From: Phycisphaerae bacterium
GTDB taxonomy: Bacteria; Planctomycetota; Phycisphaerae; Phycisphaerales; SM1A02
Assembly: GCA_030432455.1 (NCBI GenBank)
Contig: JAUIHC010000012.1
Coordinates: 1-16,778 of the forward strand
DNA: 16,778 nucleotides
Direction: 5' to 3'
This document shows, piece by piece, positions 6,888-12,732 of the stretch (its first letter is position 1; each line of letters starts with the position of its first letter). The translations under genes and the position numbers were made by a program. The notes beneath the pieces were generated by a model. The model saw nothing but the letters and a program-made list of their open reading frames with translations, made no database searches and was not told the origin of the DNA.

Positions 6888-8374
6888 CGAGAACCCTCCC
6901 CCGCGACCTCGGCGGCCGACGGCGTGCCGCTCGTCTCGGGCGTCACCTCCGCCCACCACCACCCGACCCCCGCGATGACGACGAGCATCGAGGCCGCCTT
7001 GATCGCCCGCACCAGCCGATCGATCGGCATCGCATCCTGCGCGACCCCGGTGAGGGTCCGCAGGTGTCGCCGACGCGACTCGATCGATCCGTGACGCCAG
7101 GTGAACCGCCGCGCCTCGACGCCGTTCAACCCGGCGACCGCCGCGAGGGCGGTCGACATCGCCTCGACCCCGCCGCGGGAGACCTCGCGCGTGCCGTGAT
7201 CGGTCACCGGATCGGACCCGACATCGCTCATGCACGCCGCGGCGAAGGCGTCGGCCTGCCGCTCGAACCGTCGAGAGACCCAGCCGAAACCGACCAGCAC
7301 TCCGAGCAGCACCACCGCGGTCATCGCGAGATCGATGCGATCCAGATCCCGCATCGCGGCGTCGGGATCGCCGCCGAGACTCCACCGCCAGTCGCGGGCC
7401 GCGGCCGCGACCGGATCGAGCGCGAGCCCCATCCCGAGCGCGAGTGCGACGATCGCCATGCCCATCCACGCCATGTGGTGTCGTCGGACGTGTCCGAGTT
7501 CATGAGCCATGACCGCGAGCACCTGCCGACGCTCCAGCGTCTCCAGAAGTCCGTCGGTCAGCATCACCCAGCGAAGCGGGGCCACGAGCCCGGTGACGCC
7601 CGCGTTCACGATCATGCCGCCGGTCGGCCAGATCAGGAGATCCCGCACGCGGACGCCGGTCGTTCGGCACATGGCCTCCAGATCGTTCCGGACCTCGCCG
7701 GGCGGCATCGGTCTGGCGCCCACCAGTCGGACGACCATCGCCGGGGCCGTCAGCGCCACGGTCAGGAACACGACCGCGCTTCCGACGACGGACACCCACT
7801 CGGGGGCGGCGTCCAGACCCCCGATCAGGATCCGCACCGACTCGCCGCCGAGGACGAGCAGCGCGAACGGCATGAGCAGGACGAGCAGGTGCGAGCGCAC
7901 CTGCACCGCGACCCACGCCGCTCGTCCGGGGGGCGGCTGGACGGGCAGGCCGGCATCGAGACGCCGCAGGATCATCGACTCGCGAGACCGCTGCTCGAAC
8001 GGATGGAAGATCCACCATGCAAGCGAGATCGCGACGAGCGCCGGCATGATGGCCAGCATCTCGTCGAGAAGCGGAGGGTCACCGACGAGTCGTCGTACCG
8101 ACTCTCGGAACCCGAGACCGAGGATGCCGATCACCACGGCGACCACCGCCGACCGCTGCATCCAACGCATCGATCGATGGGCGCGTTCGAGCCGCCGAAG
8201 ACCACCGGGGCCGTCGAGCCCCCGGCGCAGGACCGTCGCGTGGGCGAGCCCCGCGAGCACGATGACCGCGGTGACGCCCAGCACGATCGCGAGTGAGGCG
8301 AGGTCGCCCACCGGCGGGTCGCCGGTGCTCGGCAGCATCACCGACGCGACGAGAATGAGCAGCAGGACCTGCAC
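6884..8374 (-). CDS. M48-family integral membrane zinc metalloprotease
   Basis: This 496-residue membrane protease has the zinc site HELGH at 291-295 and the third ligand Glu371 in FERQADAF, as in HtpX/Ste24-type M48 peptidases. GSIESRRRHL near 429-438 corresponds to the family's conserved SIE.R segment. Hydrophobic segments lie near 3-13, 24-48, 74-90, 106-123, 162-176, 194-217, 302-319, 348-366 and 459-474, so it is polytopic with several helices before the catalytic domain. I chose a GTG start at 8374, five bases after the upstream stop, because it keeps a hydrophobic N-terminal helix; an ATG at 8338 is possible and neither has a clear ribosome site. A role in membrane protein quality control is typical of the family; the substrate is unknown. 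Confidence 0.85.
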   Translation of the reverse strand: MQVLLLILVASVMLPSTGDPPVGDLASLAIVLGVTAVIVLAGLAHATVLRRGLDGPGGLRRLERAHRSMRWMQRSAVVAVVIGILGLGFRESVRRLVGDPPLLDEMLAIMPALVAISLAWWIFHPFEQRSRESMILRRLDAGLPVQPPPGRAAWVAVQVRSHLLVLLMPFALLVLGGESVRILIGGLDAAPEWVSVVGSAVVFLTVALTAPAMVVRLVGARPMPPGEVRNDLEAMCRTTGVRVRDLLIWPTGGMIVNAGVTGLVAPLRWVMLTDGLLETLERRQVLAVMAHELGHVRRHHMAWMGMAIVALALGMGLALDPVAAAARDWRWSLGGDPDAAMRDLDRIDLAMTAVVLLGVLVGFGWVSRRFERQADAFAAACMSDVGSDPVTDHGTREVSRGGVEAMSTALAAVAGLNGVEARRFTWRHGSIESRRRHLRTLTGVAQDAMPIDRLVRAIKAASMLVVIAGVGWWWAEVTPETSGTPSAAEVAGEGSR

Positions 8375-8379
8375 GCGTC

Positions 8380-9843
8380 TCAGCCGGGCCGGTCGATCTG
8401 ACCCAGGTCCACCACGATGCCCCCGTGTCGGTAGTAGTCGGCATTCAAGGTCGAGCTGTCGATGAAGGTGAAGACGAGGCAGTTCGCCCGCGTGCTCTCG
8501 GCGTACTGAAAGTCCCCGAGATGCGGCCCGGCGTACTCGCGGTTGTCGTACTTCTGAGCGTGATGGTGGAAGTGAAAGACACCGCCGTATCCGGCCTCGA
8601 AGAGTTCCTGCGACGCCTCGAACCGGATGTCGCCGGCCCGGGTGCGGGGCTCGAACTCCAGCACCTCGAACCGCCCTCGCCCGTCGATCGCGATCACCCC
8701 GCCGTGCTCGGTCGTGCGATCGAGGAGGTCGCGTTCGGCGTGGTCGAAGAGATGGGCCCGGATCGGCTCGAGCGACAGCGCTTCGACCGCGACCCGAAGC
8801 GCGAGCAGGTCGCCCCAGTCGAGTTCGTCGCGCACCTCGCGGAACCGCTCGGTGTGACGGCCGGTGAAACCCGTGAAGTCGGCGGTGTGGACCCGTCGGC
8901 CATCGGGATCGATCGTCTCGGCCAGCCCGGCGGCCAGTTCGTCCTCGTCGAGATCGAGCAGCGTCGGATCGAGCCGCACGGCGCCGACGAGCACGCCGAG
9001 ATCCCGCAGTTCGAGCGTCTCCCGCCGAGCGGGCGCGAGCCTCGTCACGGCGTCGGTCGCCGCGTCGAGCAGCCCCGCGTTCTCGGGCCGGCACAACGCC
9101 CTCGCCCAGATGATCTCCTCGCGATTCTCCGGAATGATGCCGGTGCGGGAGGCGACCTCGCGAAGATCGCGGAACATGCCGTCGTTCTCCGCGACCTCCG
9201 CGGTGGCGAGCAGATCCACGACCACGTCGCGACGCCCTTCGGCGACCAGCAGTTCCCAGCATCGCGCTCGAAGATTCACCGCCACGACCGGGTCGGCGTC
9301 GAGCATCACCCGCATCAACACGGTCGGAATCTGCGGCTCGCCGTACATCTGCACGAGCGCCGCCCGCTCCGGCCGGTCCTCCGGCTCGCCGATCCAACCG
9401 GGGATCGGTCGAGCCCAGGCGCGGATGAGCGCCGGGGTGAGCTCGATCCAGGATCGTTCCGCCACCAGCTCGCACAGCCGCTCCCGCCAGAGCGGGGCCG
9501 AGATCCTCGGAAGATTGATCTGCAGGAACGATTCGAGCCCCTCGGCATCCCGCCGTGCGAGCGCCTCGAACGCCGCTTCGCGACTGGCGAGGGCGTAGCC
9601 GTCCGTCATGAGCACCTGCTGCAACGTTCGGTCGATCGTCGCCGGGTCGCCGGTCGCCTCGAGCATCCGCATCGCGGCCTCGTGCCGGGCGGGCGTCTCG
9701 CCGGGGTCCGCGAGCACCCGCGCGGGGTCGGTCACCGCTCGACCGCCGCATCCGGCGACCAGCGGAAGACCGATCAGCAGCGCGACGAACATCTGCCGGA
9801 CGCGAGTGGTCCGGAACATCGAAGGTCTGGAAAGGGATGGCAT
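8380..9843 (-). CDS. Lipoprotein with a possible JAMM/MPN-like metallopeptidase domain
   Basis: This 487-residue protein was not recognised as a named family. It starts with a lipoprotein signal: a basic stretch, a hydrophobic segment near 18-30, and the lipobox LVAGC with Cys32. The ATG at 9843 has GGAGG eight bases upstream; an ATG at 9819 would also keep the signal. The middle (about 40-370) is helical and rich in DPATIDRTL-like segments that may be repeat-type. The C-terminus reads EHGGVIAIDGRGRFEVLEFEP (in short, Glu379 then GGV), then GGVFHFHHH with His424 and His426, then GPHLGD with Asp444. Glu, HxH and PxxxD in that order is the JAMM pattern, although the HxH-to-Asp spacing is about seven residues longer than usual. 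It lies 5 nt before the M48 protease gene, so the two are probably co-translated. Confidence 0.75.
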   Translation of the reverse strand: MPSLSRPSMFRTTRVRQMFVALLIGLPLVAGCGGRAVTDPARVLADPGETPARHEAAMRMLEATGDPATIDRTLQQVLMTDGYALASREAAFEALARRDAEGLESFLQINLPRISAPLWRERLCELVAERSWIELTPALIRAWARPIPGWIGEPEDRPERAALVQMYGEPQIPTVLMRVMLDADPVVAVNLRARCWELLVAEGRRDVVVDLLATAEVAENDGMFRDLREVASRTGIIPENREEIIWARALCRPENAGLLDAATDAVTRLAPARRETLELRDLGVLVGAVRLDPTLLDLDEDELAAGLAETIDPDGRRVHTADFTGFTGRHTERFREVRDELDWGDLLALRVAVEALSLEPIRAHLFDHAERDLLDRTTEHGGVIAIDGRGRFEVLEFEPRTRAGDIRFEASQELFEAGYGGVFHFHHHAQKYDNREYAGPHLGDFQYAESTRANCLVFTFIDSSTLNADYYRHGGIVVDLGQIDRPG

Positions 9844-9988
9844 CGCGACGGCCTCCATGCCGATGGACCGAGATTCCCGGGTGAGGCACGCCCGGCGTGC
9901 GTGGCGTCCTCGCCGCTCCGACTCTATCATCGCCGGATCGCGGCCCGGCGTCCCGGCTCCGTGCCGCTCCGACCTTGAGGACCCCCCC

Positions 9989-10276
9989 ATGACCGGCGTA
10001 CCCGGCTCATCCGGCCATTCCGGACCACCCTCCAGACCCGCCAGCGACGATCTCGTCGCCCGGGTGAAGGAGGTTCTGGAGCTGATCCGCCCGGCGGTGC
10101 AGCAGGATGGCGGCGACATCGAGCTGGTCGAGGTGACCGCGGGAGGCACCGTCCGGATCCGCTTTCTGGGGGCCTGCGTCGGCTGTCCGTCCAGCGAGAT
10201 CACGCTTCGGGAGGGGATCGCGCGGAACCTGCGCGAGCGAATCCCCGAGGTTTCCGAGGTCCTGGCCGTCAACTGA
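9989..10276 (+). CDS. NifU C-terminal-domain Fe-S scaffold protein
   Basis: This 95-residue protein is the small NifU-like (Nfu) domain, which binds an iron-sulfur cluster between subunits and passes it to client proteins. The key motif GACVGCPSSEITLREGI carries Cys63 and Cys66, and IRPAVQQDGGDIELVEV at about 33-49 is the matching conserved stretch. There is a 20-residue Gly/Ser/Pro-rich N-terminal extension before the domain. The start is the ATG at 9989, with GAGG eight bases upstream. It is divergent from the lipoprotein gene across 145 nt and lies 152 nt before csrA with a likely terminator between, so it is probably transcribed alone. Confidence 0.88.
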   Translation: MTGVPGSSGHSGPPSRPASDDLVARVKEVLELIRPAVQQDGGDIELVEVTAGGTVRIRFLGACVGCPSSEITLREGIARNLRERIPEVSEVLAVN

Positions 10277-10297
10277 CGCCGATCCTGCGGACGAAGG

Positions 10298-10318
10298 ATC
10301 TCCCACCCGGAGGTTTTT
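10298..10318 (+). terminator. Probable intrinsic terminator of the NifU-like gene
   Basis: ATCTCC pairs with GGAGGT (one G-U pair) around a 5-nt loop, followed directly by a run of five T. It starts 22 nt after the stop codon. A competing hairpin GATCCT/AGGATC (10281-10300) overlaps its left arm. The stem is short, so efficiency is uncertain. Confidence 0.45.
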
Positions 10319-10355
10319 GCGTGCTCGACCGGCTCGATTGGGGTACCCTGCTCCT

Positions 10356-10376
10356 CGGCCGAATTGATCTCGGCCG
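10356..10376 (+). promoter_or_regulatory. Hairpin in the csrA upstream region
   Basis: CGGCCGA and TCGGCCG form a perfect 7-bp stem with the 7-nt loop ATTGATC, 52 nt before the csrA ATG. It has no T tract, so it is not a terminator. It may be a leader structure or an operator; no clear -35/-10 pair was found in this gap. Confidence 0.3.
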
Positions 10377-10412
10377 TCTCGCCGACCGCTCCGGTCCGAC
10401 GCGAGGCGCAGG

Positions 10413-10424
10413 CAGGAGGTCCTG
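10413..10424 (+). promoter_or_regulatory. csrA: csrA ribosome binding site inside a small inverted repeat, with a GGA motif
   Basis: AGGAGGT (10414-10420) is a near-perfect Shine-Dalgarno sequence eight bases before the csrA ATG. It is flanked by CAGG and CCTG, which can pair around it. The GGA inside the site is the core that CsrA recognises, so CsrA could repress its own translation here, as it does in E. coli. The site is seen; autoregulation is inference. Confidence 0.5.
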
Positions 10425-10428
10425 ACGA

Positions 10429-10647
10429 ATGCTGGTCATCACGCGACGCGAAGGTGAAGAAGTGGTCATCGGTGATCCGGCATCGCCGCTTGGCGTGGTT
10501 CGCGTCGCCGTGATCAAGGGTGATCGCGTCAGACTGGCCTTCGAGTTCCCGCGCGAGGTCGATGTGCACCGCCGAGAGATCGCGGAGCAGATCGCCGCCG
10601 ACGAGGACACGCCGCCGGTGGCCGGACAGATCCGACCCGGCGGCTGA
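10429..10647 (+). CDS. csrA: Carbon storage regulator CsrA
   Basis: This 72-residue RNA-binding protein acts as a dimer that binds GGA motifs in mRNA leaders and changes translation or stability. MLVITRREGEEVVIGD at the start and VRLAFEFPREVDVHRREI at about 34-51 match the family throughout. Arg48 in VDVHR corresponds to the RNA-contacting Arg44 of E. coli CsrA, and Ile4/Arg6 lie in the other contact strand. It has a short acidic and proline-rich C-terminus. The ATG at 10429 is preceded by AGGAGGT. It faces mraZ across about 640 bp, and that interval appears to encode an RNA able to bind CsrA. I see no fliW in the window. Confidence 0.95.
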   Translation: MLVITRREGEEVVIGDPASPLGVVRVAVIKGDRVRLAFEFPREVDVHRREIAEQIAADEDTPPVAGQIRPGG

Positions 10648-10667
10648 AGGCTCTTGAGCGCTCGGAA

Positions 10668-10854
10668 TGGGCCTTCGGCCCACACCTCCCTTTCCTGATG
10701 TCGGTCGGCGCAGCGTGGACGGCGAGCAAAGCTCGCCGTGACGGCTGCGCAGGCCCGTGCCGGCGCTGACGTTCCAGACGGGCGGAATCGTGATCTCGAC
10801 GCGACCACTCAATTCTCCTCCCCCGCGTGCGGGGGAGGTGCCCGCGAAGCGGGC
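10668..10854. repeat. Cluster of four perfect palindromes downstream of csrA
   Basis: No convincing gene lies in this stretch. It holds four hairpins: TGGGCC/GGCCCA with loop TTC (10668-10682); a two-part hairpin with outer GCGCAGC/GCTGCGC and inner ACGGCGAGC/GCTCGCCGT with loop AAA (10708-10750); CCTCCCCCGC/GCGGGGGAGG (10817-10838); and GCCCGC/GCGGGC with loop GAA (10840-10854). None is followed by a T run on the plus strand, so they are poor terminators. The style resembles extragenic palindromic (REP-like) elements that recur between genes. Genome-wide copies cannot be checked here. Confidence 0.7.
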
Positions 10855-10908
10855 GGAGGGGGAACTCGGCTGACTCGATGATGGCGGGCCTACGCCAGAT
10901 GGACCCCC

Positions 10909-10945
10909 AAAAACGCTCACGCCGTCCCGAAGGACGGCGTGAGCG
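10909..10945 (-). terminator. Strong intrinsic terminator with UUCG loop
   Basis: Read on the minus strand, a perfect 14-bp stem (10945-10932 with 10927-10914) closes a TTCG tetraloop with a C-G closing pair, and is followed by five T (10913-10909). On the plus strand no T run follows the stem, so it serves minus-strand transcripts only. It lies about 380 nt beyond the mraZ stop codon, which shows that something is transcribed through this non-coding interval. Confidence 0.9.
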
Positions 10946-11291
10946 ACGAAGCGAAGCGACCACTGAGCCCCCGCTCATGGCCGAATGCCTTCGATCCAGA
11001 CTGCCGGGTCGAAGGCGATGGAGGGTCGGCCCCTCGATGATCGGTGGCATCCGTGCCCGCCGATCCACTGCACACCCGGGTCGTCCGTGACCCGGCCGCC
11101 GCGAACGGATTGCCCCCCGTGTCGCGACCTGCCTTCCGGGAAGGCGGCGGTCGAAGTGCGGGTCACTTCCTTCGTCCTTGAAGGTCGCGACGCGCGATTC
11201 GGACGTCGTCGACTCGACCGCGGGCCGAGGACGTCCTGATCGGCCGATCCATGGCCGACACGATCCTGATGACAGGCGAACGCAGACGCAC
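10909..11291 (-). ncRNA. Candidate CsrA-sequestering RNA (mraZ 3' UTR or separate sRNA)
   Basis: The minus strand from the mraZ stop to the terminator has no convincing protein gene but is rich in hairpins. Three present a GGA in a 6-nt ANGGAN loop, the preferred CsrA site: CCTTC-AAGGAC-GAAGG (11184-11169), CCGGGTC-ACGGAC-GACCCGG (11095-11076), and GGC-ACGGAT-GCC extended by GATCGG/CCGATC (11065-11039). A fourth, TCGGCC/GGCCGA, has loop ATGGATC (11258-11240). A GGA also lies in the 14-nt loop of GCCTTCGA/TCGAAGGC (11016-10987). Stems TCGCGAC/GTCGCGA (11191-11122), GAAGTG/CACTTC and GCCTTC/GAAGGC help build a multibranch fold. The 5' end is unknown: I found no clear promoter after mraZ, so processing from mraZ mRNA is possible. 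Function is inferred from loops and the csrA neighbour. Confidence 0.5.
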
Positions 11292-11768
11292 TCACGACTG
11301 CGGACTCCGGTTCTCCCGCTCCGCCAAGGCCTGCCTCGCCTCGGTCAGGAGCTCGTTGAACTCCGGTGCGCTCGCCTGCTCTTCCTTCCACGTGGCGGCG
11401 TCGACCACCTCGAGGTGATCCATCGCGCCCACGACCATCACACTCCCGGAGAGTCCGTACTTCGCCAGCAGTCGTTCGGGAAGCCGGATACGGCCGGCCG
11501 AGTCCAGCGGACATCGCTGAGCATCCGCGAACAACTGCCTCTGCAACTTCGCCAGCCGGGGGTCGCCCAGGAAGGCGCCGTTGAGCTTCGCCTGCACGAA
11601 CTCGGCGAAGGTCCGTTCCGGCCAGAGATTCAGCGAGTCGCCCTCGCCCGGTGCCGCGATGAGTGTCGTGCCCGACCCCGACGCCTCGAGCACCGCACGC
11701 GCATCGGCTGGGATCGCCAGCCGATGCTTCGCGTCGATGGTGTGCTCGTACTGGCCGAAGAAGAACAC
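11292..11768 (-). CDS. mraZ: Transcriptional regulator MraZ
   Basis: This 158-residue DNA-binding protein has two AbrB/SpoVT-like halves. DAKHRLAIP (12-20) and DSAGRIRLP (89-97) are the two repeated DxxxRxxxP motifs of the family, which forms rings and binds repeats upstream of its own gene. The start is GTG at 11768, giving MFFFGQYEHTIDAKHRL. It has GGAGGT seven bases upstream; the nearby ATG at 11772 is out of frame. In most bacteria mraZ is followed by rsmH and the division and cell-wall genes. Here it stands alone, followed only by non-coding DNA and a terminator. Autoregulation is likely, because phased TGGGG boxes overlie its promoter. Confidence 0.93.
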   Translation of the reverse strand: MFFFGQYEHTIDAKHRLAIPADARAVLEASGSGTTLIAAPGEGDSLNLWPERTFAEFVQAKLNGAFLGDPRLAKLQRQLFADAQRCPLDSAGRIRLPERLLAKYGLSGSVMVVGAMDHLEVVDAATWKEEQASAPEFNELLTEARQALAERENRSPQS

Positions 11769-11782
11769 GCATCGGACCTCCG

Positions 11783-11838
11783 GGAGGAGTCGGACGCCGA
11801 GATGACGATGGCCATCTCGGAGGGGCCGGACGCCGAGA
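11783..11838 (-). promoter_or_regulatory. mraZ: mraZ leader: 20-bp direct repeat flanking a hairpin
   Basis: Two copies of a 20-bp sequence (11783-11802 and 11819-11838 on the plus strand) match at 18 of 20 positions with a 36-bp period. Between and partly within them CCGAGATG/CATCTCGG forms an 8-bp stem with an 8-nt loop (11797-11820). All of this lies in the mraZ 5' UTR, between the -10 box and the Shine-Dalgarno sequence. Role unknown. Confidence 0.5.
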
Positions 11839-11878
11839 CAATACCCCACGATGCCCCACCCTTCAACACTTTCCCCCA
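11838..11878 (-). promoter_or_regulatory. mraZ: mraZ promoter with phased TGGGG boxes (MraZ operator)
   Basis: On the minus strand TTGAAG (11866-11861) and TATTGT (11843-11838) are separated by exactly 17 nt, a good sigma-70-type promoter about 70 nt before the GTG. TGGGG boxes occur at 11878-11874, 11858-11854 and 11848-11844, that is at steps of 20 and 10 bp, and a degenerate TGTTG fills the missing step. E. coli MraZ binds TGGGN repeats separated by 5 bp, and this has the same phase. Two boxes lie in the spacer between -35 and -10, so binding should block RNA polymerase. Confidence 0.75.
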
Positions 11879-12090
11879 TTTTTTGGGCTACTAGCCCCCG
11901 CCCACCCCCCGGCGACCCCGGCCCACAGGGGCGATATCGCTGCAAACAACTGTTCCCGATGGATTTATGGCTTTTGCCCGTCCATGGCGCATCTTTCCAC
12001 CGCTCATCCCCCGGCAAAGCACCGATTCCCAGACTGGGCCCCACCCGCGGTGGCCACCTGCCGGTGCCCTTGGAGAAGGACCTCGCGACC
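11879..12090. other. Intergenic region between divergent mraZ and the flavin-reductase-like gene
   Basis: No gene is supported in these 212 nt. A C-rich tract (11894-11922) is followed by the perfect palindrome GCGATATCGC (11931-11940), a possible operator. Beyond it is the only AT-richer patch, with GGATTTATGGCTTTTG (11960-11975), where a plus-strand promoter might lie, but no clear -35/-10 pair could be assigned. GGGCT/AGCCC (11885-11897) is a small hairpin without a T tract on the correct side. Confidence 0.4.
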
Positions 12091-12693
12091 ATGACGACGG
12101 CCCCGCAGCCCGAACATCTCGATCCGGAGAGACGACCCGGCATCGATGTCCTTCGTCGCATGCCGTCGGCCCGCTACCTGCTCACCGCCGCCCACGGTGC
12201 GAGTCGGAACGGAATGGTCGTGAGCCGAATTCAGCAGTGCGCCGACGAGCCGCCGATCGTCTCGATCTCGGTCCGCAAGGGACACCAGCTCAGCCCCCTG
12301 ATCCGCGACTCCGCGGTCTTCGGGCTCGCCGAGCTGCGGCCGACCGATCGGGTGCTGGCCCGCAAGTTCGAGACGCCGGTCGATCTGCACGGCGAGGACC
12401 CGTTCCTCGGTCATCGCCTGCTGCCCGAGGCGCTGACCCGCGGACTGCCGATTCCCCGCGGCGTGGCGTCCTGGATCAGTTGCGAACTCGTCCGGCACCT
12501 CGACATCGAAGCCGACCACGAGCTCTACGTCGGTCGCGTGCTGGCCGGCGCCGTGCTCGACGCGGCCGGTCCGATCGTGAACGGCTCCGCCGTCGCGCCC
12601 GGCGCCGCCCCGGTCCGACCGGGTACCGACCTCCGCACGCCGGGCCCCGTCAACGGTCACGGACACCCGCATCGGGATCGAGCCAGCGCCTGA
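12091..12693 (+). CDS. Flavin-reductase-like FMN-binding split-barrel protein
   Basis: This 200-residue protein resembles the flavin-reductase-like domain family. The stretch SARYLLTAAHGASRNGMVVS (about 26-45) followed by PPIVSISVRKGHQLSPLI is the typical strand-turn region that binds FMN in these split barrels, and VFGLAEL and LYVGRVLAGAVL are further barrel strands. Members bind or reduce FMN, often as partners of monooxygenases, but some are only flavin binders. The last ~35 residues are Gly/Pro/Ala-rich and probably disordered. The start is the ATG at 12091 with GGAGAAGGA ending ten bases upstream. It precedes the amidohydrolase by 39 nt on the same strand, so the two may share a transcript. 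The substrate or partner is unknown. Confidence 0.75.
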   Translation: MTTAPQPEHLDPERRPGIDVLRRMPSARYLLTAAHGASRNGMVVSRIQQCADEPPIVSISVRKGHQLSPLIRDSAVFGLAELRPTDRVLARKFETPVDLHGEDPFLGHRLLPEALTRGLPIPRGVASWISCELVRHLDIEADHELYVGRVLAGAVLDAAGPIVNGSAVAPGAAPVRPGTDLRTPGPVNGHGHPHRDRASA

Positions 12694-12732
12694 GTCCGGA
12701 CGAACGGCGATCGGCGGTCTACGATCACCGCC

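Noticed and set aside
8375..9889. N-terminal extension of the M48 protease through the lipoprotein gene
   Set aside because: It is an alternate frame over a gene with a clear lipoprotein signal and ribosome site; no protease-like sequence is in the extension.
10317..10349. csrA promoter TTGCGT ... TACCCT
   Set aside because: The spacing is about 21 nt and neither box is strong; no reliable promoter could be assigned.
10914..10945. The large hairpin as a terminator for csrA on the plus strand
   Set aside because: On the plus strand it is followed by GCGACGAAGCG with no T run; the five T are on the minus strand.
10975..11290. Open minus-strand frame running from within mraZ through the candidate RNA (ending at 10975), and an opposing plus-strand frame at 10985-11239
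   Set aside because: Neither translation resembles a protein family, the minus frame is mostly antisense or alternate-frame mraZ, third-position GC is lower than in the real genes (about three quarters by my count for the last 38 codons), and perfect hairpins with matching loops explain the sequence better. A very diverged gene remnant is not fully excluded.
10909..11291. RNase P RNA or SRP RNA, suggested by the ~380-nt size and the string GAAGGAAGTGACC
   Set aside because: The conserved RNase P blocks (GAGGAAAGTCC-like and ACAGAAA-like) and the SRP core (GGAAGGAAGCAGC-like) are not present.
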